Shown here piece after piece: positions 7,602-17,000 of a DNA stretch of 20,792 nt. Position 1 is the stretch's first letter. Every line of letters starts with the position of its first letter. Position numbers and translations under genes: made by a program. The notes under the pieces are model-generated. The model did not search any database. It was not told the origin of the DNA and was given only the letters and a program-made list of their open reading frames with translations. The DNA lies in the NCBI GenBank assembly GCA_902984215.1, contig CADWAF010000225.1, positions 1 to 20,792 of the forward strand, given 5' to 3'. The stretch is from Willaertia magna (taxonomy: Eukaryota > Heterolobosea > Eutetramitea > Acrasida > Naegleriidae).

Positions 7602-9364
7602 TTATTTACTAACAGTAGTTTCTTTATTTTTCTTTTCATATTTATTTGTAAATTCTCTCATTTCAATAAATAAAAATAAAATTGAAATTAAAGTTATGGC
7701 AGCTGACACACCCAACAAAACTAAAAACATGGTTGACCAACCTTGTCTAGTTCTATCTAAGAAAGCGCTCCCAACCACGCCTGATAAAACCGAACCTGCA
7801 GTAGATGCTGTATCAAATAAGGCCGCTAAAGTAGCTGCTTGATTTTTGCCACCAAACTTTATAGCCAAACATCCAGCAGGTAAACTATAATTTGCAGAAA
7901 CAGTTGCACCTAAAATTGAAAATAAAATCATTGGTATAATAATATAGGAAGATGTAGTTCCATGTGATGATTCTTTTCTCATATCAACTAAAGCGTTAAA
8001 TAGATAAACTAAAAATAATGTCATCATAATTATCACGTTAAAAACAATCATTACAAAATCACGTTTTAATGGTGTGACTCTATCCACAATCCAACCAATA
8101 ATTAAAGCCCCTACACCTCCAGCTATTGGAAATAGAACTGAACCAAATGCAGCTAAGGAAGCTGAAGCACGTGCTTGTTGTGAATAATATAACGCACTCC
8201 AATCGTTAATTGCATATCTAATTAAGGTAATTCCTATGTATTCAAGGCACAATACCCAGAAACTTGGGTTTTTAAAGATTGGCCAAAATAAATCAAATAA
8301 TTTTCTTGGAAATGCCTTTGTCCATTGTATTATTCCTTTGCTTAATCTTTTTATTCTTTCCTTTAAATTATTGGAATATATCGTTTCTTCTTCTATTGAC
8401 ATTTGATTTATTGACATATCATTTATTTCTTGTTCTTTTGTTTTCTTCTTTTCCTCTTCTTCATAAAGAGCTTCTTCTAATCCTAAACTTTTAGGTTCTT
8501 TTAATAAGAACATTGAAAGAATATTAAAGAAGAGTAAAGTGCCACCAGCAACCCAAAAAATTTGACGCCAATTCAATTTTGCTGCAACGAATGCTGATAA
8601 ATATAATCTTGCTAAACCATCACCAAAAAGGAAAGATAAACTCATAAATCCCATAATCCTACCTGTTTGTGATTTATCAAACCATTTAGAAATTATTTTA
8701 ACTCTTTTGTATCAATGTTTTGTAAAGAAATATTATGATTTAATAATAGAATTAAAATAGAATTAAAACTTACAAAGAAGGCCAAGTGAAACAACTTGCA
8801 ATGTTATTTCCAGACCACATTAATGTAAAATACCAAATAGATGAACCAAATCCAAAAACTATTGTAAAAGCTGCAGTAAATAGTTCACCAAAAACAAACA
8901 TTATTTTTCCTCCCTTTTTGTTTTGCAATTTAGTTTACAAAAAATAATAATTAAAAAAACTTACAATAATATCAACAATTGCACCACTTAATAATTTTGG
9001 AACAATTCTTATACTTCTGCTTAAAATTAAAATTAAGCCAAACTCTGAGTCTTTCATGTTTAAATCTTTTTCTATTAAAGGTGAAGCTGTACCAATTGTA
9101 AAAACACAACAATATGAAACCACTTTAAATTTTACAATTTATGTGTATAAGGTATTTAAAGTAAAAAAACCTACTGTAACAAATAAATAATAATATTGCT
9201 GTAAAATATTTCCAAAAAGTTCTTTTTCTTTCTTTCTTTTTTACATTTATATCATTTTCATTAAAAGTATTATCAATTCCATTTTCTTCTTTATTTTCGT
9301 TCTTTGTCAACAAAGATTGAACTTCTTTTCCAGTGTTGTCTCCTTCATTATTGTAATTGATCAT
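7602..9364 (-). CDS. MFS transporter, organophosphate-antiporter / SLC37 (GlpT-like) type; four exons
   Basis: Four exons can be joined: 9364-9175, 9122-8965, 8913-8774 and 8703-7602, giving 1590 bases and 529 residues. The introns are 9174-9123 (52 nt, GTAGGT...AAAG), 8964-8914 (51 nt, GTAAGT...AAAG) and 8773-8704 (70 nt, GTAAGT...AAAG). Splicing restores family motifs across each junction: F-I-C-Y/M-V-S-Y-C-C in helix 1, the MFS motif-A-like G-A-I-V-D-I-I/G-G-K, and F-T-W-P-S-L/V-K-I-I-S-K-W-F followed by G-R-I-M-G-F-M-S. A charged cytosolic N-terminus (~52 residues) precedes about 12 predicted helices, with a long acidic central loop after helix 6 (roughly 200-245). The W-S-G-N-N...W-P-S-L..W-F block resembles GlpT/SLC37 phosphate-ester antiporters, but the substrate is unproven. 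The start is the ATG at 9364; an upstream TTG-initiated extension is not needed. Confidence 0.82.
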
Positions 9365-9439
9365 TATTAAGTTTAAAATGTAAAACAAACCACTTGGTTT
9401 TCGGCAGTAAGATAACTCTTTTAGAGAAATTAAAAGACA

Positions 9440-9460
9440 CTACTAGAGACACACTAGTAG
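9440..9460. repeat. Short perfect stem-loop ctactag-N7-ctagtag
   Basis: A 7-base perfect inverted repeat (9440-9446 and 9454-9460) encloses the loop agacaca. It lies between the transporter start and the Nog2 stop. Its left arm and loop, ctactagagac, recur exactly at 7493-7503, and tactagagac also occurs at 7483-7492. Its role is unknown. Confidence 0.35.
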
Positions 9461-9563
9461 GTAAGGTATTTTTTTTTAACAGCTTTCAATATTTGTTACT
9501 TCATGTTTGACAGCAACAAGTTTAGGAAAAGGCGTAAGGCATTAGAGTCAAGTTCTAAGGTAT

Positions 9564-11918
9564 TTATTTTACTCTCATTTTGTTTCTTACAATTTTTGGA
9601 ATATAAACATTAGATTCTGTCTTATTTTCTGTTGTAGATTTTGATACAGTTGAACTTGATGATGTAGAACCTTTCTTTCTATTCCTAATCATGTCTAAAG
9701 TATTTCTTAAACTCTTTACTTGTACAGGTTTAGAATCATAAACTTTTGGTGGTTGAACTACAACTACAGGTTCTTCTTCTTTCTCTTCTTCTTCTTCATC
9801 TTCATCTTTCATATTAGTTGACTCCTCTTCTTCTTTTTCTACCATATTTTCTTCATCTTCTTGGTTGTCATCTTCTTCCATTTCAATATCATCATCTTCT
9901 ATCTCATCATCTTGGAAGTTTGCATAAACTTCATCCCAATCTACATTTTCTAAACTATCATCTTCATCTTCTTTTTTATCTAATTTACCTTCATCTAATT
10001 TCTTCTTTGCTTTTTCACTTTCTTTCTTTAATAATTTCTTTTGTTCTTTAGTTGGTTTCTTTAATTCAGAAACAATTTCATCTTTCTTATCTTCTGGAAT
10101 AATACCTTCACCTTTCATATCAAACTTAGTAAATAATTGTTCTAAATCTTCATTAACTTTTAATTTATAGAATAATTGTTTAATATTTTGATTAATATTT
10201 GCAATCTTTGATGATTTTGGATTTTCTTTCTTTAATTCTTTTAATTCCTTATTTAAATTTGTTAGTTCAACTCCTTCTATATCATCTTCAAAAGGTGGGA
10301 CTTGGAACCACGGTATTTTTCCTCTTTGCCAATCATAAATCATTTTTCTGGCAACGGCTGACATATCTGGAGAACCATTTTTATAATATTTACCAGACCT
10401 TACAGCTAATTGACTTAAGAAATCATAGTGATCTTTCCAAATTAAAATTTGGTATGTTCTTTGAATATATTCCTTTTTAATTCTTTCCAAAACAATCTTT
10501 ATAACATCATATAAATCATCTTCTGTAACATTTTCCGCTCTTAAAATACCTTTCAATAAATGATTTACAATTTTGTTGTGACGATTTACATAATTATCAT
10601 CTACCTTATTATTTAAAACATAATTATTCTTTAAAGTTAAATTTAAATTATTTTCATCAGTATCGTGAACAACACCAGGACAATCAATTAAGAAAATCTT
10701 TCTCATTAAGGCAACATATTGCCATACTCTAGTTTGACCTGGAACAGGGGCAGCTTTACAAACCTTCTTCTTTCTTAAAGTGTTAATAACAGATGATTTA
10801 CCGACATTAGGATAACCAATTAAACCCACAGAAATATTTGGTTTTTCTTTATGAACTTGTGCATATTGTCTTAATAATTGAATTAATGCTCCTTTACCAA
10901 ATGGATTGGTTACAGATGCGTGGAATGCTAAACAAGGATGTTCTTTTGATAAAATCTTTACCCATCTAACTGTTACCCATGTTGGAACTAAATCACACTT
11001 GTTTAACAAGAAAACTACATGTTTATGTGGTTTTTCTTTCTTTAAATAATTTTCAACATGATAACATCTTGTACCTAATGGATCTCTAGCATCTAATACA
11101 ATAACTAAAACGTCAGATGAATCTACAACTTTATACAATTCTCCCCAAATTCTTTTAGAAGTACCTCTTTCAGCATTTGAATCAAAGAACTTAGTTTTAA
11201 CAAATGTCTTATTTACCATCATTGCTTCTGGAGTAACCTCATCACCAGTACCCATCTCTTTATGTAAATAATAATATTCATTTGGTACATATATTTGTTG
11301 AGTATCTTTTAAAGGTTGATAATTTTCTTGTTTCTTTAAAATATTTTTAGAATATTCTTCCATATCTGATATTCCTAACATGTTTGGTTTTTTACGTTGT
11401 GCTTTTATACCAAAAGTTTCTTCATAATTAATTCTATTTTTAATTGTAGTTTGAGCTTTAGAGAATTTATCACCAATTTGATGAGCAACATTTGGATCTT
11501 CGGAAATGTTAGCTTGTAATAGAGCTAATGGTACTTTAGATCTTTTTAATAGAACAGAGTATGGATCATGAACATATTTCTCTATTGCGGTACGGAATTT
11601 TAACATTTCCGATTGACCTATTGTTCTAGTACTTGCGAACCATTTTCTATCAGGTTGAACACGAGCCATATCACCTTTTGCTATTTGTTGACTTTTTGGA
11701 GTTACATAGCCTTTAATTATTTCTCCTTTATCATTTCTTTTAACTTTACTTTGGTACATTAATAATCTTTTAATTGTACTTTTAGATCTTAGTTGGTTAG
11801 TACCTTTACCGATTCTGTTTTTATCAACATTTCTGTTTTGATCTAAAGAGTGACCTATTGCTTTTTGTTGTTTTTTCTTACTATTCTTTTGAAGAATACT
11901 TGGAATTTTACTTGGCAT
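9564..11918 (-). CDS. NOG2: Nucleolar GTP-binding protein 2 (Nog2/GNL2), ribosome assembly GTPase
   Basis: 784 residues, intronless. It has the NGP1NT N-terminal domain (about 45-175, including M-Y-Q-S-K-V-K-R and the W-F-x-x-T-R-T-I-G-Q block). A circularly permuted GTPase follows: D-A-R-D-P (276-280), G4 N-K-C-D (306-309), a G5-like S-V-T-N-P-F-G (335-341), G1 G-Y-P-N-V-G-K-S-S (368-376), G2-like P-G-Q-T-R (393-397) and G3 D-C-P-G (412-415). The order G4-G5-G1-G2-G3 is diagnostic of the YlqF/Nog2 class. Family knowledge: Nog2 acts in late nuclear pre-60S maturation. The C-terminus is acidic (Asp/Glu runs about 660-715) then basic, as in animal GNL2. An Asn/Lys-rich insert of roughly 25 residues directly after G3 (about 420-445) is unusual. 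The start is the first ATG. Confidence 0.95.
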   Translation of the reverse strand: MPSKIPSILQKNSKKKQQKAIGHSLDQNRNVDKNRIGKGTNQLRSKSTIKRLLMYQSKVKRNDKGEIIKGYVTPKSQQIAKGDMARVQPDRKWFASTRTIGQSEMLKFRTAIEKYVHDPYSVLLKRSKVPLALLQANISEDPNVAHQIGDKFSKAQTTIKNRINYEETFGIKAQRKKPNMLGISDMEEYSKNILKKQENYQPLKDTQQIYVPNEYYYLHKEMGTGDEVTPEAMMVNKTFVKTKFFDSNAERGTSKRIWGELYKVVDSSDVLVIVLDARDPLGTRCYHVENYLKKEKPHKHVVFLLNKCDLVPTWVTVRWVKILSKEHPCLAFHASVTNPFGKGALIQLLRQYAQVHKEKPNISVGLIGYPNVGKSSVINTLRKKKVCKAAPVPGQTRVWQYVALMRKIFLIDCPGVVHDTDENNLNLTLKNNYVLNNKVDDNYVNRHNKIVNHLLKGILRAENVTEDDLYDVIKIVLERIKKEYIQRTYQILIWKDHYDFLSQLAVRSGKYYKNGSPDMSAVARKMIYDWQRGKIPWFQVPPFEDDIEGVELTNLNKELKELKKENPKSSKIANINQNIKQLFYKLKVNEDLEQLFTKFDMKGEGIIPEDKKDEIVSELKKPTKEQKKLLKKESEKAKKKLDEGKLDKKEDEDDSLENVDWDEVYANFQDDEIEDDDIEMEEDDNQEDEENMVEKEEEESTNMKDEDEEEEEKEEEPVVVVQPPKVYDSKPVQVKSLRNTLDMIRNRKKGSTSSSSTVSKSTTENKTESNVYIPKIVRNKMRVK

Positions 11919-12173
11919 CTTCTTGTCTTAGAGTTCTTTTCTTCGGATTAGAGATTCAAAATTTTTAGGTGCAAAAAAAAGTCGTGGATAGAACTAACTT
12001 TGAAGGCTTTTTTTTCGCTAAAAAGTTCAAATTTTTTTTAATTCAAAAACCTTGTTGAAAATGCTCTTCAACTTTATGCAATTTATTATTTAAAATTAGA
12101 ATTTTAATAAAACCAACACACAAAATAAAAAGCAAATTTAATATACAATACCTATCCTTTATTAATTTCAACA
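11919..12173. other. Intergenic region between Nog2 and the GNAT gene
   Basis: 255 bases between two minus-strand genes that should hold the Nog2 promoter and the GNAT 3' UTR. T-rich on the plus strand. A small hairpin gttgaa-aatgctc-ttcaac lies near 12055-12072. Nothing else was recognised. Confidence 0.4.
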
Positions 12174-12596
12174 TTAATTATTTACAACAATGTCACTATA
12201 TTCACCTTTATGATTTTTTAGAAAAACATCTTTAATGTAAGGACAAGTTGGTTGAATTTTCCAACCGTGGGTTTTAGCATGATCAAAACATTTCTTTGCA
12301 AAAGCTTCAGCCACACCTCTACCTTTAAAAGATGGAGGTACCTCTATATGATAAAATTCTTGTACTTTGTTAATATTATTCTTTGTTTTGTAATCTAACA
12401 CAGCTACCTCTCCATTCGGCAGTCTTAATCTGAATTGATTAACACCAGTTGAAAATTCACTTGTTGCTTTATTTACATAATCTTTTAAATTAGAAACTAA
12501 AAGGAAACTATTTGTTCTAAAACATCTTTGTTGTGTTGTCAATAATAATGCCACAGGTTGTTTACTTTTAACAAAGTTGACTAAACTCTTCTTCAT
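12174..12596 (-). CDS. NATD1-like GNAT-fold N-acetyltransferase with probable mitochondrial presequence
   Basis: 140 residues. The C-terminal ~90 match the small GNAT subfamily of NATD1 / bacterial YjdJ: a beta-rich start with the L-R-L-P-N-G-E-V-A-V-L-D-Y strands (about 57-69), F-Y-H-I-E-V-P-P-S-F-K-G-R-G-V-A (81-96) with the acetyl-CoA-binding K-G-R-G-V-A loop, a helix A-F-A-K-K-C-F-D-H-A, and the closing C-P-Y-I-K-D-V-F-L (118-126). The first ~30 residues are basic and hydroxylated with no acidic residues (K2, K3, K11, K13, R24, R27) and look like a mitochondrial targeting peptide; this is inferred from composition only. The acceptor substrate of this subfamily is poorly known. The start is the first ATG. 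No introns. Confidence 0.85.
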   Translation of the reverse strand: MKKSLVNFVKSKQPVALLLTTQQRCFRTNSFLLVSNLKDYVNKATSEFSTGVNQFRLRLPNGEVAVLDYKTKNNINKVQEFYHIEVPPSFKGRGVAEAFAKKCFDHAKTHGWKIQPTCPYIKDVFLKNHKGEYSDIVVNN

Positions 12597-12755
12597 TGTT
12601 TTTTTTCTTTAATGTTTTTAAAATAGCTTTTACTTTCGGAATTAAGGATTTGATTTCAAAAGTCACAAGGCCATCTCCTGCCCTTCCGTTCCTTAAAAAA
12701 TGAGTTTAAGATAAAGTAGGAAAAAAAGTATTGTATTAAGGTCACTCACAATTAT

Positions 12756-13565
12756 TTATTGATACTTTAATGAAAAGTCAATTTGATTTTTTACAACCTC
12801 TTGAGTTGACCAATGTTGTTCAATTTGTTGAATAAAATCACTTCTAACAACTTTACATCTTTTCTCTAAATAACCATCCTTACCATCTAATCTAATATAA
12901 ATACCTTCTAAACAAGATTCTTCATGTTTATAATTTGAATATAAAGTATCTAAATACTTTAATAAAATATCTTTCGTTATAAAACCTTCAAGAATTTCAA
13001 TTTTCTTAACAATTGAAATACTTGGACAATTCTCTTGTAACATTTCATTTCTCTTTTCAACACTTAAAAACTTTCCCATCTTTTTATCAAAAATATCAAA
13101 AGCAATAAAAGTATCTGGTAATTTATCATAGTAAATAGAATGTTTAGCGTACATCCATTCACCAAAAAGGATATATTGGAAATCATTTAAACTTAATAAT
13201 GTGTATAATTCACTTGAATGTTCATTTAACCAATTATCTAAAGTTTTAAATTGTGAATGTGATTGACTTGTTATGAAATGTGAACGATTTTGACATTTGA
13301 ATTTCATTGTTTCTGGATCTAATGAAATACCAATATTACTTCCATCAATTTTTTCTTCTAAAGTTAAATATGGAAAATAATTTGTGGAATAAAAATCTTT
13401 TGCGTCATATTCATCTAAATGTAAATCATCTCTTGAAACATTTGAACTTGTGATGAATAGATGAGGAGTGCTTGGAAATTTATTGATATCTATCTTTTCT
13501 GCTTTGTTATTATCGGAATTGTTTTTAGATTGATTTTTCTTATTGTTGTGTGATTGTTTGGACAT
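12756..13565 (-). CDS. Stand-alone RNA ligase catalytic (nucleotidyltransferase) domain protein
   Basis: 269 residues with a ~27-residue polar N-terminus. The covalent nucleotidyltransferase motifs appear in order: motif I E-K-I-D-G-S-N (71-77, K72 the predicted adenylated lysine), motif III L-F-G-E-W-M-Y-A-K-H (133-142), motif IIIa F-I-A-F-D-I-F-D (153-160), motif IV E-G-I-Y-I-R-L (220-226) and motif V K-V-V-R-S-D-F (238-244). This matches the RNA ligase domain family (Pfam RNA_ligase type) common in bacteria and phages and sporadic in protists. No OB-fold or other extra domain is present on either side, and the chain ends 25 residues after motif V. Expected reaction: ATP-dependent sealing of RNA 3'-OH/5'-phosphate ends; the natural substrate is unknown. 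The start is the first ATG. No introns. Confidence 0.85.
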   Translation of the reverse strand: MSKQSHNNKKNQSKNNSDNNKAEKIDINKFPSTPHLFITSSNVSRDDLHLDEYDAKDFYSTNYFPYLTLEEKIDGSNIGISLDPETMKFKCQNRSHFITSQSHSQFKTLDNWLNEHSSELYTLLSLNDFQYILFGEWMYAKHSIYYDKLPDTFIAFDIFDKKMGKFLSVEKRNEMLQENCPSISIVKKIEILEGFITKDILLKYLDTLYSNYKHEESCLEGIYIRLDGKDGYLEKRCKVVRSDFIQQIEQHWSTQEVVKNQIDFSLKYQ

Positions 13566-13968
13566 TTTAGTTGTTATCGCTTATTGTTTGTGTTATTTTT
13601 TGTGTTTTGTAATGTTTGTTTTTTGCGTGATCAATTTTAAAGTTGCAACCATTTCAAGTCTGTGCTTGAATGGCTGTTTTTAAATAGACAGAACAAGTAA
13701 CAATAATGTTAGAAGGTTGCGTTGCAATACATATTAGATTTTCTGGATGGGAGTATTAAACAATTGTTCTTCTTTTAATTAATTTAGACAGTCTTTTCAC
13801 ATTATCTCACACCAAATCAAAAAACCGTTTTTCAAAACGAAGCGCCAAAAAGGCAATAATCTACAAAGAAAAAATTGCTGTCGTCTAAAGTGCTTCTGTA
13901 AGGCTTGTTTATAACTTACCCGATCAATCCGAAAGTGATTTCAAGTATTATCATATATTGTCTTATGA
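13566..13968. other. Divergent intergenic region (RNA ligase / large scaffold gene)
   Basis: 403 bases that must hold two divergent promoters. It includes a hairpin, ccatttcaag-tctgtg-cttgaatgg (13649-13673, one bulged base), an E2F-like octamer (13842-13849) and a short upstream ORF overlapping the scaffold start (13965-14018). No RNA gene was recognised. Confidence 0.5.
13842..13849 (-). promoter_or_regulatory. E2F/DP-like site TTTGGCGC
   Basis: The plus strand gcgccaaa reads TTTGGCGC on the minus strand, matching the E2F consensus TTTSGCGC. It lies ~120 bases before the scaffold gene ATG, in an AT-rich region where GCGC is rare. A single match is weak evidence, and binding is inference. 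Confidence 0.22.
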
Positions 13969-14018
13969 ATGCTTCACGCTTCGAAGAGAACTTCTCCCAC
14001 AAAATTAAACACAACTAA
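13965..14018 (+). CDS. Short upstream ORF overlapping the scaffold start (17 codons)
   Basis: ATGAATG at 13965 places an ATG four bases before the ATG of the large gene, in another frame. It encodes 17 codons and stops with TAA at 14016-14018, inside the large gene. If the transcript includes it, scanning ribosomes would meet this ATG first, which could lower translation of the main ORF. The peptide itself is probably meaningless. Confidence 0.25.
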   Translation: MNASRFEENFSHKIKHN

Positions 14019-17000
14019 TACTTCGAATTTGTCATATGTAAAATTTACTGAAAATTATCCAGGATCATTAACTAAAGAAACAAAAACATGTTGGTTATCC
14101 GAATATGCTTTTTTTAATTTAGATATTGAATTTTGGGAGGATTATTTACAAAGTCAAGAAGAATTTATCATTTCAAATCCTACTACTAACTCTAGTATTT
14201 CTTCTTTATTAAATGATTTTAATTTACTTGATAATAACACGGATAATCTACATAATTATTATCAAGACCCTCCTTTCCTAAAAACAAATAATAATACAGA
14301 TTTCACACCAATCATTTACAGAACTGACAATTCTTCCAAACATTTCACTAAGCCTATACCCACCACCCTTCCTAAAAAACTACCCTCTCTTTCTTCCACC
14401 AAAACTGACTCTAACCATCCAATTATCACAAACAACAATAATAATAACTCTATAAATAATAATTTAATTAGTACAACAAACAAAAGAAATGTAATTAGCA
14501 ATTCTCCACTTTTTAATTTTTCTCCAGAAAAACAGTTAAAAAAGAATAGATTATCGCCAATAAGTGGACATTCATCACCTTCCAATAGCTTAAATAATTC
14601 GTTTAATGCAGATAGTAATAATCCTTCCCTTTCTTCAACGCCTTCCCCTCCTTTAAAAAAGACCGTAAGGGTTGTGGACTCAATGAATACTTCTCCTCCC
14701 ATTGAAAATCTTACTAGAGAGAATTCAAAGAAAAGTCCATCACCTACTAAGCTTTTTAATTCTGTAAATAGTAGGATGAAAACGCCGTCTCCTCCCATCA
14801 AAAGAAGTAAAACAAGTCATGAAACAAGCCCAACAAGAAAGAATGAAATTCAAAAAGACAGAGTCGGTACCACTCTAAATAGATCTAGGACAACTAGTCC
14901 ATATAAACAGCCTACTTTTCGAACTCCTAGTAGTGGTTCAAGAAGTAGTCCAACTAACAGGACAACAAACAAATCTCCAACCAAAACATTAAAAACGAAA
15001 AGTCCTTCATCTTTGTCTAAGGTTTATAAAGTGAAGAATACCAGTCCTGTGAAAAAGAATAGTACCAGCCCAACAAAGAGTAAGACAAGTCCAAGTAAAA
15101 AAACTAAACATTTAAGATTTTCTAATAATGATTCTAGTAATTTATTGACAGGATCACAACAAAACGAAAATTTAACATTTCATTATAGCATTAAGACCAT
15201 TAAACATTTAAAGTCTTTTCAAAGTAAGAATAATACAATGTATCAAATGCTTAGCAAAGCAATGCTATGTTATTTTAATACAAATTACAAAGATTGTTTA
15301 CATTTATTACAAAATTATATAAGTATGAAAATGTATAAAAATGTGGATACGGTTAAAGAAGTATCAATGTATTTAATGATTATGATAAATTATTCTACTC
15401 TTTTAATTATACATAATGATTTACCACTAACCTTTGAAATATTAAGGACAGGTGAAGAAATGTTGGGACATTTATCAGATAATGGCCTTAAATTATTTTT
15501 TAAAAGTTTAATTTATAATACATATGCAAATTATTACAAGAAGCGAAAGAAATATAATGCCATGGCAAAGTTTGCAAAAGAGGCGTTCAAAGCTCATCGT
15601 TTAATAGGTATAACTAAATACAGTAATTACTTTTTACTAATACTAGGAACTAGTTTATTATTAGCTGGAAAATATAGAGAAGGTTTACATTATCTTAATA
15701 ACAATATATTTTTGTTTGAAAATGAAATACCTTTGCATGTTCCAAGCTATAAGAATATAAACTATTTATTATATGAGTGTTATGATTACTTACATTTTAA
15801 AAATTATAATTTACATCTATGTCAAATTTTGTCGTATTATAATTATGGCATTGCCAATTGTGCACTAAGAAATTATACCCAAGCTAAGACATTTATTTTG
15901 CAATCTATCGAATGGATGAAGCTGTACCAATCAACAAATGATAACAATAGTGAATTTAATCAACTAAGTAAAATTTTTTCAAATTATGAGTTTTATTTAA
16001 AGCAAATGATACATGCCTATAACTATGTGATGAGATATACCAATCTAGATCCTAAAAGTCAAATAGCACTGAAGAGTAAAAAAACCGATAGCAGTGTATT
16101 TGATATTTGTAAAATCAAAAAGCATGAAAATATTAATTATTTGTACCTTAAAAGAAATAAGTTACTGAAAAAATTAATTAAAGAAGAAAATGACAGAAAC
16201 GCTCAAGATCCAAAAGAGCAGTTTTTAGTTATATTACCATTTTTGAAATATGACAATATTTTTTACAATAGACAGTATAGTAGACCTCCAAGCAGCAGTC
16301 CTACTACAATGTCTGGAATGAATTCCATTATAAATACAGATGACTTTGAAATACTTAAATTCAAGGAAGAGGACGAAGATGATATTATTGAAACAATTCA
16401 GGCAGCAATAAAGGGTTGCCTAGTGAGACGATTAAAACATAATTGGTTTTCGACTAGGCAATTAGATAATACTGAAAACCAAGATGAAATATCAGTTCTT
16501 CCTCTACAGGAAATTATTGAGCTTACTGATGTTGATGACTCAGAAGTTTTTTTAGATGATTTTGTAGATGAGGATGACCTTAAAGAGCTAGAAAAAACGA
16601 TAAACAATATGCATGATGAAATTAGAAACAATTTTACTGAGATAACAGACAATGAGACTGAAATAAAAGAAGAAAATAAAATGGATGGAGAAAAACTAAT
16701 AGATGGTACACTTTCTTTCTTAAAAGAAAATATATCTGATGTTGACAATGAATATAACTCAACTAATGAAGAACTGTTGGTTCAAGACAATTTTAATTAT
16801 GTTAAAGAAAATGACAATATTGAAGGCATCCCTAAAGGTGTAGAGCAAGCAAACAATACTAATACCTCAGAAGAAAACATAATTTCCCCAAATATTACTT
16901 CTCCAGAAAGATCAATCAAAAGTGCTGGTACTCAAACCTTAGAACCTTATGATACACCAAAAGTAATTAAACGAAAAAAACCTAAAAACCCAAAAGAACT

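Noticed and set aside
9365..9388. Eight-codon N-terminal extension of the MFS transporter
   Set aside because: The extension would start at TTG; the ATG at 9364 is the first true start codon.
9818..10051. Plus-strand ORFs antisense to Nog2
   Set aside because: His/Leu-rich shadows of the acidic tail of Nog2.
13649..13673. Hairpin ccatttcaag-tctgtg-cttgaatgg as a structured RNA
   Set aside because: The stem is about 9 pairs with a bulge; similar short hairpins are expected in several hundred bases of AT-rich spacer, so it is only noted in the intergenic entry.
14316..14801. Long minus-strand ORFs opposite the scaffold gene (also 16398-16748, 18423-18818, 19479-19862)
   Set aside because: They are antisense shadows of Ser/Glu/Asn-rich coding sequence, with Phe/Leu/Ser-rich products and no motifs.
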